From positions 1-13,648 of the forward strand of contig JAENVZ010000301.1 of the NCBI GenBank assembly GCA_016650315.1: a stretch of 13,648 nucleotides of DNA. The letters run 5' to 3'. Shown one piece after another: positions 1 through 6,625 of the stretch (position 1 is its first letter; the number at the start of each line of letters is the position of its first letter). The translations under genes were made by a program, and so were the position numbers. The notes under the pieces are model-generated. The model was not told where the DNA came from. It did no database searches and saw only the letters and a list, made by a program, of their open reading frames with translations. The stretch is from Alphaproteobacteria bacterium (lineage in GTDB: Bacteria > Pseudomonadota > Alphaproteobacteria > Sphingomonadales > Sphingomonadaceae).

Positions 1-198
1 CGCCGGACTGTCGTCTTCCAGCGCCGGCCCGACGCGGGTCCGTGCCGTATCGAGCGATACCGCATAGCCGAACAGGAACAGGAGGATCAGCGGCAGTATA
101 AAAGCGATGAGCATGGTGGAAGGATCGCGGATGATCTGCACCGCTTCCTTGCGCAGCATCGCCATCAAACGCCGCTTGTCCATGCGCGTCATTGTCAT
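1..198 (-). CDS. ABC-2 type permease, N-terminal part (YbhS/YhhJ-like), runs off left edge
   Basis: The first 66 codons of an inner-membrane permease are visible, read leftward to the window edge. The start ATG overlaps the stop of the upstream ATPase gene as ATGA, and AAGGG stands about 7 bases before it, so translation is probably coupled; two further in-frame ATGs at codons 3 and 6 are possible starts. The N-terminus has a short basic cytoplasmic stretch with KEAVQIIRDPSTM (residues 17-29), followed by a hydrophobic segment at about 28-49 that contains LPLILLFLFGYAVSLD. This pattern is typical of the first membrane helix of YbhS/YhhJ ABC-2 permeases. With the ATPase and the HlyD-like protein it would form an export pump. 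A second permease gene (YbhR-like) is expected just outside the window; that is inference from the family's usual operon. Confidence 0.88.
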   Translation of the reverse strand, partial: MTMTRMDKRRLMAMLRKEAVQIIRDPSTMLIAFILPLILLFLFGYAVSLDTARTRVGPALEDDSPA

Positions 199-1931
199 GC
201 GGCATCCCTTTCGCCTTCGCGCGCCAGGTCGGACGCTTCGATCAATGCGATGAAAGCGTCTTCCATGGTCGGTTCGTCCAGACCGGATTGTGCCGCCGCC
301 TTGGCTTTCAGGTCGTCTGGCGTGCCAATGGCAATTTCCTGCGCCCGATAAATCAGGGCGATCCGGTCGCAATATTCCGCTTCATCCATGAAATGCGTCG
401 TGACGAGAACGGTCACGCCCTTTTCGACAAGGCCATTAATATGCGTCCAGAATTCCCGCCGGGTAATCGGATCGACGCCCGATGTGGGTTCGTCCAGGAA
501 CAGAACGGGCGGTTCATGCATGACAGCGCACGCCAGCGCCAGACGTTGCTTGTAGCCCAGCGGCAATGATCCGGCATTGGCGCTGAGATGGCGCTTGAGA
601 TCGAAGATGGAGATCATGCGGTCGATCGCGTCAGCCGCCTTGGTGCGGTCAAGATCGTAGACGCCAGCGAAAAAATCCAGATTCTGTTTCACCGAGAGGT
701 CGCCGTAGAGCGAGAATTTCTGAGCCATATAGCCCAGCGACCCCCGCACCTTCGCCGAAGCGCGCCGCAGGTCATATCCTACGACCGATCCCGTCCCGCC
801 GCTTGGCGTCAACAAGCCGCACAGCATCTTGAAAGTCGTGGACTTGCCCGCGCCATTGGGACCGAGCAATCCAAATATTTCTCCCCGCGGAATGGAAAAG
901 CGGATGTCCTCGGCCGCCGTGAAATCGCCGAAGCGCTTGGTAAGGCCGATAGCCTCGATCGCAGGCTGGTCGCTTTGCGGAATGACGCGATAATGCGTTG
1001 CCAGTTCGCTCGTGCCCTTTGGGCCGCCGCCCAATATATCGACATAGGCATCCTCGAAACGGGATGGGGTCGGAGCGACCGACGCGGTTTCACCGGCGCC
1101 CAGCGAAGTAAGATCCGGCGCACTGGCGTCAGGGCGCATCAGCAGGCGGATTGCCTTGCCCTGAATTGTGCCATCCATCACGTCGTGCCGATCCAGGGTC
1201 TTTTCCAGCAAGCGCCGCCGGTTGCCTGACAGCCCCTCCAGCCGGAATACGCGGCCATCGACCCGGCTGGTCAGGTCTTTGGGCGGTCCTGAAAAAAGGA
1301 CCTTGCCGCTGTCGAGCAGATGCACTGTGTCGCACGCTTCTGCTTCGTCCAGATATGCGGTGGACCACAGCACGCCGATGCCTTCTCCGGTCAGTTCCTT
1401 GACCATGGTCCACAGTTCGCGGCGAGAAATGGGATCGACGCCCACACCCGGCTCGTCAAGCAGCAACAACCGGGGCGTCCGCACTAAAGCGCAGGCAAGG
1501 CCCAGCTTTTGTTTCATGCCGCCGGACAGCTTGCCCGCAAGCCGGGTCTGGAAGCGTTTGAGATCAGTGAAATCGAGCAGTCGCTCAAAGGTCGCGTCGT
1601 GCTCATCTCGCGGAAGGCCGCGCAATTCCGCGTAAAGCGTCAGATTTTGAATGACGCTCAGATCTTCATAAAGACCAAAGCGCTGCGGCATATAGCCGAT
1701 GTCGCCCATTTCCGTTCCTGGCCTGTGCCCAAGCGTTTCGATTTCACCATCGTCGGGCAGCAATAGTCCGGCCAGCAAGCGGATAAGCGTTGTTTTTCCT
1801 GCACCGTCCGGTCCGACCAGCCCGGTGATCATGCCTGCCTCAATGGCGACCGAAACGCCGCTCAGCGCTGGATCGTCGCCAGAGCCAAAGCGCTTTACAA
1901 GGTCGCGGGTCCAGGCAAGGTCATGTGCCAT
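195..1931 (-). CDS. Double-domain ABC transporter ATPase (RbbA/YbhF-like)
   Basis: A 578-residue protein with two fused ABC nucleotide-binding domains, expected to power the ABC-2 permease encoded next. Domain 1 has Walker A GPDGAGKTT (40-48), Q-loop MPQ (81-83), signature LSGGMKQ (135-141) and Walker B LLLLDEP (155-161). Domain 2 has Walker A GPNGAGKST (357-365), Q-loop MAQ (402-404), Walker B VLFLDEP (476-482) and H-loop histidine 513 in TTHFMDEAE. The halves are asymmetric: the second signature reads LPLGYKQ (456-462) instead of LSGGxxQ, and the first H-loop position is Tyr193 (STAYLDEAE). Such asymmetry occurs in the YbhF/RbbA family and suggests that only one composite ATP site is fully catalytic. 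The start ATG follows a weak TAAGGG, 8 bp after the hlyD stop; the end overlaps the permease start. Substrate unknown; related systems export drugs, cations or chaotropes. Confidence 0.93.
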   Translation of the reverse strand: MAHDLAWTRDLVKRFGSGDDPALSGVSVAIEAGMITGLVGPDGAGKTTLIRLLAGLLLPDDGEIETLGHRPGTEMGDIGYMPQRFGLYEDLSVIQNLTLYAELRGLPRDEHDATFERLLDFTDLKRFQTRLAGKLSGGMKQKLGLACALVRTPRLLLLDEPGVGVDPISRRELWTMVKELTGEGIGVLWSTAYLDEAEACDTVHLLDSGKVLFSGPPKDLTSRVDGRVFRLEGLSGNRRRLLEKTLDRHDVMDGTIQGKAIRLLMRPDASAPDLTSLGAGETASVAPTPSRFEDAYVDILGGGPKGTSELATHYRVIPQSDQPAIEAIGLTKRFGDFTAAEDIRFSIPRGEIFGLLGPNGAGKSTTFKMLCGLLTPSGGTGSVVGYDLRRASAKVRGSLGYMAQKFSLYGDLSVKQNLDFFAGVYDLDRTKAADAIDRMISIFDLKRHLSANAGSLPLGYKQRLALACAVMHEPPVLFLDEPTSGVDPITRREFWTHINGLVEKGVTVLVTTHFMDEAEYCDRIALIYRAQEIAIGTPDDLKAKAAAQSGLDEPTMEDAFIALIEASDLAREGERDAA

Positions 1932-1939
1932 GTCGGCCC

Positions 1940-2950
1940 TTACCGATCCTGTGTCGGATGGGCATCAGGCACCTGCACTGTTACGGGTTGACCCTGACGC
2001 AGGCCATCGTCGGGATCGCTCACTATGATACGCAGGCGATAGACAAGATCGGTGCGCAGACTTTCCGTTTCCACCGACTTGGGCGTGAATTCCGCAGCGG
2101 GAGAAATATAGCCGATCTGGCCATGATAGGTCTTGTTGCTGCCGTCGGTCGTTACCAGCACCTTCATGCCCGGCGCGATCCGCCCCAGATCGGGTTCGGC
2201 GACATAAGCACGCACCCGCATGGGCCGGTCGATCGTCAGGGTAAAGACGGTTTCACCCGCTTGCACGATGGCCCCCGGTTCGCGCGCGCGGGTCAGGATG
2301 ACGCCATCCGACGGAGCGGCGAGAGTCGCGTCTTTCAGGTCCGTCTGGACACTATCCTGAAGCGCCCGGGCATTTTGAAGCTGTGCCGCCGCCGCATCGA
2401 CATCTTCCTTGCGCGACCCTTCCTTTTGCAGCGACAGCGCCTCGTTTGCCGCCGTCACCTGCGCTTGCGCTGCGCGCCATGCAGAGACGGTCTGATCGAA
2501 TTGCGCCTGTGAAATTGCACCAGTTGCGACCAGCGCCTTGCGGCGTTCATGTTCGGCGGTCGCCTTGACCAGATTGGCGCGCTGTTGCGCAAGGTGCGCT
2601 TGCGCCTGGGCGATGTCCTGTGGCCGGTTGCCGTTGCGGCGTTTGGCCAAATCCGCCTGTGCCAGTGCCACCTGCGCCTGTGCGGCAGTCAATTTGTCGG
2701 TGAGCGGCTGCGTGTCGAGTATGGCAAGCACCTGTCCTGCCTTTACATGTGCGCCTTCTTCCACCGGCATTTTGGCAATGCGGCCATTGACGCGGAACCC
2801 CAGATCGACCGAGCGTATGTCGACATTCCCGTATAGGGTCAGCGTGCCATCATCCTTGCGCCACAGGCCAAAGCCATGGGTGGAGATAAGCAATATGGCC
2901 ACTATGGCGATGATCAGGCCGATAACGGCTATCGAACGGGTGCGGGTCAT
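1940..2950 (-). CDS. HlyD-family membrane fusion protein (YbhG-like)
   Basis: A 336-residue periplasmic adaptor that would connect the ABC pump to an outer-membrane channel. It has one N-terminal membrane anchor (about 7-24, SIAVIGLIIAIVAILLIS), a first lipoyl half-motif (about 44-80, with RVNGRIAKMPVEEGAHVKAG), a long Ala/Gln-rich coiled-coil hairpin (about 82-205), the second lipoyl half (206-240, APSDGVILTRAREPGAIVQAG) and a beta-barrel region with SPAAEFTPKSVET (283-295), a segment characteristic of YbhG-like proteins. Length is normal for the family. The ATG is preceded by AAGGGG at good distance (2957-2962). It is the first clear gene of the three-gene export operon. A same-strand open frame ends as ATGA on this start; see the remnant entry. 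Substrate cannot be told from the sequence. Confidence 0.93.
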   Translation of the reverse strand: MTRTRSIAVIGLIIAIVAILLISTHGFGLWRKDDGTLTLYGNVDIRSVDLGFRVNGRIAKMPVEEGAHVKAGQVLAILDTQPLTDKLTAAQAQVALAQADLAKRRNGNRPQDIAQAQAHLAQQRANLVKATAEHERRKALVATGAISQAQFDQTVSAWRAAQAQVTAANEALSLQKEGSRKEDVDAAAAQLQNARALQDSVQTDLKDATLAAPSDGVILTRAREPGAIVQAGETVFTLTIDRPMRVRAYVAEPDLGRIAPGMKVLVTTDGSNKTYHGQIGYISPAAEFTPKSVETESLRTDLVYRLRIIVSDPDDGLRQGQPVTVQVPDAHPTQDR

Positions 2951-3052
2951 GTTTTGCCCCTTGCTGCGGCCAGAATGGCCTTAATGTTGCTCTGAATACG
3001 TGCGCGTATGACAGCGCTTGTCCCTTCATCAATGCTGGTCAGTTCAGTGCGA
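2947..3052 (-). pseudogene. Possible leftover C-terminal tail of a lost upstream gene
   Basis: Between the lipoprotein stop and the hlyD start there is an open frame of about 35 codons on the hlyD strand that ends in TGA overlapping the hlyD ATG (ATGA). It reads TELTSIDEGTSAVIRARIQS followed by NIKAILAAARGKT, an amphipathic helix-like tail. ATGA overlaps normally join two operon genes, and YbhG-type operons usually begin with a TetR/CerR-family repressor, so this may be the end of such a repressor whose 5' part was lost or replaced by the lipoprotein gene. The frame stays open further upstream (to 3255), but there it lies inside the lipoprotein gene in another frame and reads as a shadow. The alternative is an ordinary 5' leader with a chance open frame. 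No regulator homology can be demonstrated by eye. Confidence 0.25.
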
Positions 3053-3559
3053 TCACTCCGCCACGAGCCGAACGAAGGCGCTAGAAACCCAGCCGCTTTT
3101 GCAAGGCCCGGCATAGTTCCGCCGGTTTCGAATGGGCGAAGATACGCCGCAATCTCCCGCTTCCTGTCCTTCACCAGCGTAAACGACGCCAAACCACTTC
3201 TGGTCAATGCTGCGCGTGCAGATAAACAGGTTGTGGCCACTGGCAATGCGGCCAATCATCTGCGTATCGTCAAAGGGTGCAGCCATCACTTCCAGGCCAT
3301 CGTCCCCGCCTGATCCACGCACGCGGCCAACGCCGCCACAGGCATCGAACCGCGGACCGTCTTCCCCAATCGGAACGGGATAGTTCATAGTGCTTCCTGG
3401 TCGATCATTCGGTACACTCTCGCTGGCCAAGTCAACGTCGCGGTTGATTTCCGCATCCTCATTTTTGACATTATTGCTGTCGGAGCAGGCTGTTGTGAGC
3501 AAAAGAACGGCCCATAGGGCGTTGGCGATTTTCACACTGTTCTTCATCCGGGTATGCAT
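3053..3559 (-). CDS. Small secreted lipoprotein with SH3-like C-terminal domain
   Basis: About 168 residues. A lipoprotein signal is visible: basic start, hydrophobic ALWAVLLL, then lipobox TTAC with Cys25 as the lipidated residue, followed by a polar, Asp/Asn/Glu-rich linker. The second Ser after the cysteine, with no Asp at +2, favours outer-membrane sorting. The C-terminal half (about 85-168) looks like a bacterial SH3 domain: LEVMAAPFDDTQMIGRIASG, then KWFGVVY and the closing GWVSSAFVRLVAE. Four cysteines (73, 114, 137, 153 in this numbering) could form two disulfides in the periplasm. Start choice is uncertain: ATG at 3559, ATG at 3547 (giving a tighter MKNSVKIAN signal peptide) or TTG at 3565; none has a clear Shine-Dalgarno. 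It lies upstream of the export operon on the same strand and is divergent from the zinc-ribbon gene. Function unknown. Confidence 0.75.
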   Translation of the reverse strand: MHTRMKNSVKIANALWAVLLLTTACSDSNNVKNEDAEINRDVDLASESVPNDRPGSTMNYPVPIGEDGPRFDACGGVGRVRGSGGDDGLEVMAAPFDDTQMIGRIASGHNLFICTRSIDQKWFGVVYAGEGQEAGDCGVSSPIRNRRNYAGPCKSGWVSSAFVRLVAE

Positions 3560-3689
3560 AGGCAATTAAAGCCGTCGAGGGAACGGATATGAAAAATGAC
3601 AGGCATTTGATGGGATACGCCCCGGGTTAATGAAATATTGACCATATTGCTATCTATTATGGCATCACATTTTCAGGTGTCGCGCCTCA
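3560..3689. other. Divergent intergenic region, AT-rich, presumably holding two promoters
   Basis: This 130-bp gap separates the lipoprotein gene (minus) from the zinc-ribbon gene (plus), so it must hold promoters for both if they are not read through from elsewhere. It is visibly richer in A and T than its surroundings around 3628-3675. A TTGACC hexamer at 3638-3643 could be a -35 element for the plus strand, but I see no matching -10 at 16-18 bp; TATTAT at 3655-3660 is only 11 bp away. No operator-like palindrome stands out. Confidence 0.35.
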
Positions 3690-4676
3690 ATGAAACTCTG
3701 TCCCAATTGTCGCACAGCAGCCAGTGACGAAGCTCGATATTGTCGCTCCTGCTACACGGTTTTCGCCGATGCCGATCCGGCCTCGCTTGCGCGCCGTCAA
3801 AAGCGCGTCAAAACCATGTCATACACAATCAAGGCCCTCGTCTTTTTGAGTCTGGCCGGCGGAATCTTGCTCAGCCAGCTTGATCTGGGTCTCTTTTCCG
3901 GCCTGAAACAGGTGCAGAGCGATCCGGTTGCGAAGGCAGGAATCGCGCCGCAACAGGCTTCCACGGAGGCAGATGGATTTTCAGGCAGGGGTTGGGGTCA
4001 GCCATCCAACTCCATATCGGCAGCATCGGTCGAACGGTTGGGCGCAAGCTGCGCGATCAGTCAGGCCGTGCACAATGGGGGCGTGAGGATCATGTTTCCG
4101 GTTGTCCTTGAATTTTCATTTCAGGACGCGCTTGGAAACAGGACTGGCCCCAATGTGCGTTCGGTGGTGGAAGCTATATTACCGGCAGGAGAGCGTCGCG
4201 GTTTCACCTTTCAGATGCCATGTCCCAGAACTTTTACGCGGGTGAATATTCAGACCGTCAATCCGCAAGCGGGGATTGGCGGAAACGGGACGGTGCAGGC
4301 TGTCGCCCAACTCATGGCAGGAAAGCCGGTGATTGACGTGCACCAGCTGCATCTGGCAATCCATGTCCCGGATGGCCTGACCATGTGCCCCAATCTCAAC
4401 CCTTGCCAATTGATGCTTCGCTTCAACGAGAGTTGGATAGTGGTCTGGTTCCGCCGGGACCCGAAACATCCCGACACTCTGATCGCCAGCGACCCCCAGC
4501 TTGTCGGGCCTGTGCAACGCGGGTGGCACGCCGATATTCGGCTGCCTCTGCGCAACGGCGTTGAAAAGCTGACGGTGACGGAGGAATTTCTGCGGGAACC
4601 GGAACCAACAGGCGGGTTGAATCAATTGATGGGTTCAATCGAGGATATGGTCGGTATCAAGGAGGAAGGCCGGTGA
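3690..4676 (+). CDS. Membrane-anchored protein with N-terminal zinc ribbon, function unknown
   Basis: 328 residues. The N-terminus begins with a compact zinc-ribbon: CPNC at 4-7 and CRSC at 18-21. A basic stretch (RRQKRVK, 35-41) leads into one membrane helix (about 46-66, TIKALVFLSLAGGILLSQL), so by the positive-inside rule the ribbon should be cytoplasmic and the C-terminal 260 residues periplasmic. The periplasmic part has predicted beta-rich segments, for example IMFPVVLEFSFQDALGN (134-150) and WIVVWFRRDPKH (249-260), and five cysteines (121, 178, 233, 239 and their surroundings), which may form disulfides. I do not recognise the periplasmic domain. The start ATG has AGGTG upstream at a slightly long distance. 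The stop overlaps the GTG start of the PAS-like gene, so the two are very probably co-translated partners. Confidence 0.85.
   Translation: MKLCPNCRTAASDEARYCRSCYTVFADADPASLARRQKRVKTMSYTIKALVFLSLAGGILLSQLDLGLFSGLKQVQSDPVAKAGIAPQQASTEADGFSGRGWGQPSNSISAASVERLGASCAISQAVHNGGVRIMFPVVLEFSFQDALGNRTGPNVRSVVEAILPAGERRGFTFQMPCPRTFTRVNIQTVNPQAGIGGNGTVQAVAQLMAGKPVIDVHQLHLAIHVPDGLTMCPNLNPCQLMLRFNESWIVVWFRRDPKHPDTLIASDPQLVGPVQRGWHADIRLPLRNGVEKLTVTEEFLREPEPTGGLNQLMGSIEDMVGIKEEGR
4659..4665 (+). promoter_or_regulatory. Strong Shine-Dalgarno for the PAS-like gene (GTG start)
   Basis: AAGGAGG, a full-length anti-16S match, lies 7 bases before the GTG at 4673. It sits inside the last codons of the zinc-ribbon gene and fixes the GTG as the start, with the overlap GTGA. 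Confidence 0.85.
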
Positions 4677-5170
4677 ACCTGTTGGCCAAGATATTTCGAA
4701 GCGCCGGTCTGCGTCCCACATGGGCATTGGAAAGGCGGCTCAACCGGCGCGCACTGCTTTATTGGCAATCGATCAAACATGATGGCGAACTGGTCGCGGT
4801 CGACAGATTTGATCCGCAGGCGCTGGAAGATTGTTCCGCGCACGGCTTCATGCTCGATCTTCGCCAGGTGCATGCCCCGATTGTATGCCATGTCGGCCCC
4901 GTCCTGCTGGAAGAGGCGGACCTCACGGAATTGCCAGTCTCGCTTGCCGATGTTTCACAACGGTCATTGCTCGGCCAGTTTGCCCGACGTTGGAAGGATG
5001 TCCTGTCCGGGCAACAGCCAGTGACGGCCGAATATGATTTCGTAACCGAAAGCTATCAGATTTTATGCCGCGGTGTATTGCTGCCGCTTAGCTCAGATGG
5101 TCAAACCATCGATCATGTCTATGGCGTCATCAGTTGGAAAAGCGAAAAACTTCCTGCTGTGGACGCATAG
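4673..5170 (+). CDS. Small single-domain PAS-like protein (PAS_5 type)
   Basis: 165 residues with no signal peptide or membrane helix, so probably cytoplasmic. The layout matches alphaproteobacterial PAS_5-type proteins: LLYWQSIKHDGELVAVDRFD (28-47, the family's yW..lR.g...P.r...dP opening), an HGFMLDLRQVHAPIVCHVGP core (57-76), and the closing VLLPLSSDGQTIDHVYGVIS (135-154). The GTG start overlaps the upstream stop and has a near-perfect Shine-Dalgarno. PAS domains sense small ligands or bind proteins; this one has no attached output domain, so it probably acts by contact, perhaps on the zinc-ribbon membrane protein encoded with it. Single-domain PAS proteins of this kind include a cell-cycle/motility regulator in Caulobacter (MopJ), but orthology is not shown here. 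Ligand and role unknown. Confidence 0.82.
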   Translation: MNLLAKIFRSAGLRPTWALERRLNRRALLYWQSIKHDGELVAVDRFDPQALEDCSAHGFMLDLRQVHAPIVCHVGPVLLEEADLTELPVSLADVSQRSLLGQFARRWKDVLSGQQPVTAEYDFVTESYQILCRGVLLPLSSDGQTIDHVYGVISWKSEKLPAVDA

Positions 5171-5194
5171 ATTCGGACCTTAAACGCACCGGAT

Positions 5195-5213
5195 CGGTCG
5201 GGGTTAACGACCG
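5195..5213. terminator. Weak hairpin between convergent PAS-like gene and tRNA-Ser
   Basis: CGGTCG and CGACCG form a perfect 6-bp stem with loop GGGTTAA. It lies 24 bp after the PAS-gene stop and 65 bp beyond the tRNA 3' end, the expected place for a shared terminator of these convergent units. No U-run follows on either strand, so termination by it is only a guess. Confidence 0.3.
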
Positions 5214-5278
5214 TGGTGATGTTGGAAATATGCGCAGCCACCAATGTCGCGCACACGGTGGGCGTGTCGCAGTTGATC

Positions 5279-5368
5279 TGGCGGAAGAGGTGGGATTCGA
5301 ACCCACGGAGAGCTTGCACCCTCGCTGGTTTTCAAGACCAGTTCCTTAAACCACTCGGACACTCTTCC
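5279..5368 (-). tRNA. tRNA-Ser, anticodon UGA
   Basis: A complete class II tRNA of 90 bases including an encoded CCA. On the minus strand it starts GGAAGAG and the acceptor closes with CTCTTCC, discriminator G (5282) and CCA (5281-5279). The anticodon arm is CTGGT-CTTGAAA-ACCAG with TGA at 5334-5332. There is a long variable arm (stem GAG/CTC) and a T-arm GTGGG-TTCGAAT-CCCAC. Anticodon UGA reads UCA and, with wobble modification, other UCN serine codons. The long variable arm and discriminator G are serine identity features. Bases -1 and -2 of the leader (C and G) can pair with G73 and C74, extending the acceptor helix in the precursor. Confidence 0.97.
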
Positions 5369-5374
5369 GCGATG

Positions 5375-5391
5375 CGCCAGCAACGCTGGCG
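5375..5391. other. Short hairpin just upstream of the tRNA 5' end
   Basis: CGCCAGC-AAC-GCTGGCG is a perfect 7-bp stem with a 3-base loop, 6 bp from the mature tRNA 5' end. On the minus strand it would lie in the 5' leader of the tRNA transcript if the promoter is further upstream. The rest of the 5369-5578 spacer holds no gene and no promoter I can support; the mltB promoter should be somewhere in it. Confidence 0.4.
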
Positions 5392-5578
5392 GGAGAGTTC
5401 TCTTATCGGCCATGTTGGCAAAGAAAAAGGGCTAAATTGCATCTCGCTCCGATCTCCTGGTGCAAAAACCCGACAAAGGGGATTCACCTGTGGCATGGTC
5501 TGTGTCACAAGCAGCCAAGGTTCCGATGGCCCGGGATGAATTTCCTGCGCCACGACAAGTAATGACAGGCAACAGGGC

Positions 5579-6625
5579 ATGAACATGCGATTTCTTACGA
5601 TAGCAGCCCTATTGACGGTCAGTGCGTTGGTACCGTCAAGCCCTATGGGTATTCCCCCCGTTCAGGCGCAGGAAACAACCGGCTTTCAGGCGTATCTTGC
5701 TTCACTGCGCGGAAAAGCGCGGGCGATGGGGATCAGCGATGCCACGCTGGATAATGTGTTGCCGACGCTGACCATCAATCCCCGCGTCATTGAACTGGAT
5801 CAATCGCAACCGGGTGGTTCCTTTGATTCCCCCATTCCCGATTTTGAACCCTATCGCGTCAAGCATGTCGATGCTTCGCGCATCAACCGGGGGCGCATTG
5901 CCTATCAGGCGAACCGGACGAAACTGCGCACTATCGAGCAGGAAACCGGGGTGCCCGAAGCGATCATGGTCGCCATTTACGGGCATGAAACCAATTACGG
6001 CACGTTTACGGGCGATTTTGATCTGATCCGCTCGCTTGCGACCCTCGCGTTTGAGGGGCGTCGTCGTGCGTTGTTCGAACCCGAATTGCTCGCTGCGTTG
6101 AAGATGCTCGATAATGGTGTGCCACGGTCCCGGCTGATCGGTAGCTGGGCGGGCGCCACGGGCTATCCGCAATTCCTGCCGTCGGTCTATCTGCGCGTCG
6201 CCAAGGACGGTAATGGCGATGGCAAGGCTGACATCTGGACGAATGAGACCGACGCGCTTGCTTCCATTGCCAATTATTTCGTTGATGCCGGATGGCGGCG
6301 GGGCGTTCCCTGGGGCATCGCGGTCACGGTGCCATCGAACCTGAACCGCAACGCCATCGCCAACCGGACCAACGCTGCACGCTGCCCCAGGGTTTTTGAA
6401 CGGCATAGCCTGTGGAAGACGATGGCGGAATGGCGACAACTGGGCATCATTCCGCAGGGGAGCGCGTGGCCCGCCGACACGGTCATGGCGACGTTACTGG
6501 AACCCGATGGGCAGGGGAAGGCGGCCTATCTGCTGACCAGCAATTATCGTGTGATACTCGATTATAATTGTTCGAATTTCTATGGCTTGTCGGTGGGGTT
6601 GTTGGCTGATGCGGTTGACGATTAA
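5579..6625 (+). CDS. Lytic murein transglycosylase, MltB family
   Basis: A 348-residue periplasmic enzyme that cleaves the MurNAc-GlcNAc bond of peptidoglycan non-hydrolytically, giving 1,6-anhydro ends. A signal peptide is visible (about 1-30, cleavage after VQA before QETT), with no lipobox, so unlike E. coli MltB it should be soluble in the periplasm. The catalytic Glu is E137 in VAIYGHETNYG (131-141). The family motif WAGATGYPQFLPS lies at 190-202, an EF-hand-like calcium loop DGNGDGKADIW at 210-220, and the substrate-groove motif YGLSVGLLAD near the C-terminus (335-344). Length fits soluble MltB homologues. ATG at 5579 is used; ATG two codons on is equally possible and the Shine-Dalgarno is weak. 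It is the first gene of the mltB-rlpA-dacC-tmk-holB cluster. Confidence 0.93.
   Translation: MNMRFLTIAALLTVSALVPSSPMGIPPVQAQETTGFQAYLASLRGKARAMGISDATLDNVLPTLTINPRVIELDQSQPGGSFDSPIPDFEPYRVKHVDASRINRGRIAYQANRTKLRTIEQETGVPEAIMVAIYGHETNYGTFTGDFDLIRSLATLAFEGRRRALFEPELLAALKMLDNGVPRSRLIGSWAGATGYPQFLPSVYLRVAKDGNGDGKADIWTNETDALASIANYFVDAGWRRGVPWGIAVTVPSNLNRNAIANRTNAARCPRVFERHSLWKTMAEWRQLGIIPQGSAWPADTVMATLLEPDGQGKAAYLLTSNYRVILDYNCSNFYGLSVGLLADAVDD

Noticed and set aside
192..2512. Long plus-strand open frames opposite the ATPase and HlyD genes (192-569, 588-1229, 1168-1635, 1925-2512)
   Set aside because: They lie wholly antisense to genes with intact family motifs, show no recognisable domain and have the Arg/Ser/Pro-rich composition typical of shadow frames in GC-rich DNA.
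2968..2980. GGCCA-GAA-TGGCC inverted repeat near the hlyD ribosome-binding site
   Set aside because: The stem is only 5 bp and is explained by GC-rich codons; too short to support a regulatory claim.
2947..3255. A full 102-codon gene on the minus strand upstream of hlyD
   Set aside because: Two thirds of it lies in another frame inside the lipoprotein gene, which has a clear signal peptide, lipobox and domain. Only the last 35 codons are kept, as a possible remnant.
3607..3660. Promoter hexamers TTGATG and TTGACC before the zinc-ribbon gene
   Set aside because: Neither has a -10 at a proper distance, so no promoter is annotated beyond the general intergenic entry.
5204..5413. Minus-strand open frame, and plus-strand frames, across 5119-5586
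   Set aside because: They run through the tRNA-Ser gene and have no ribosome-binding site or domain.
6582..6608. Upstream ATG for rlpA
   Set aside because: It would put nine residues with two cysteines and three tryptophans before a normal lipoprotein signal; ATG 6609 gives a standard start with a purine-rich site upstream.
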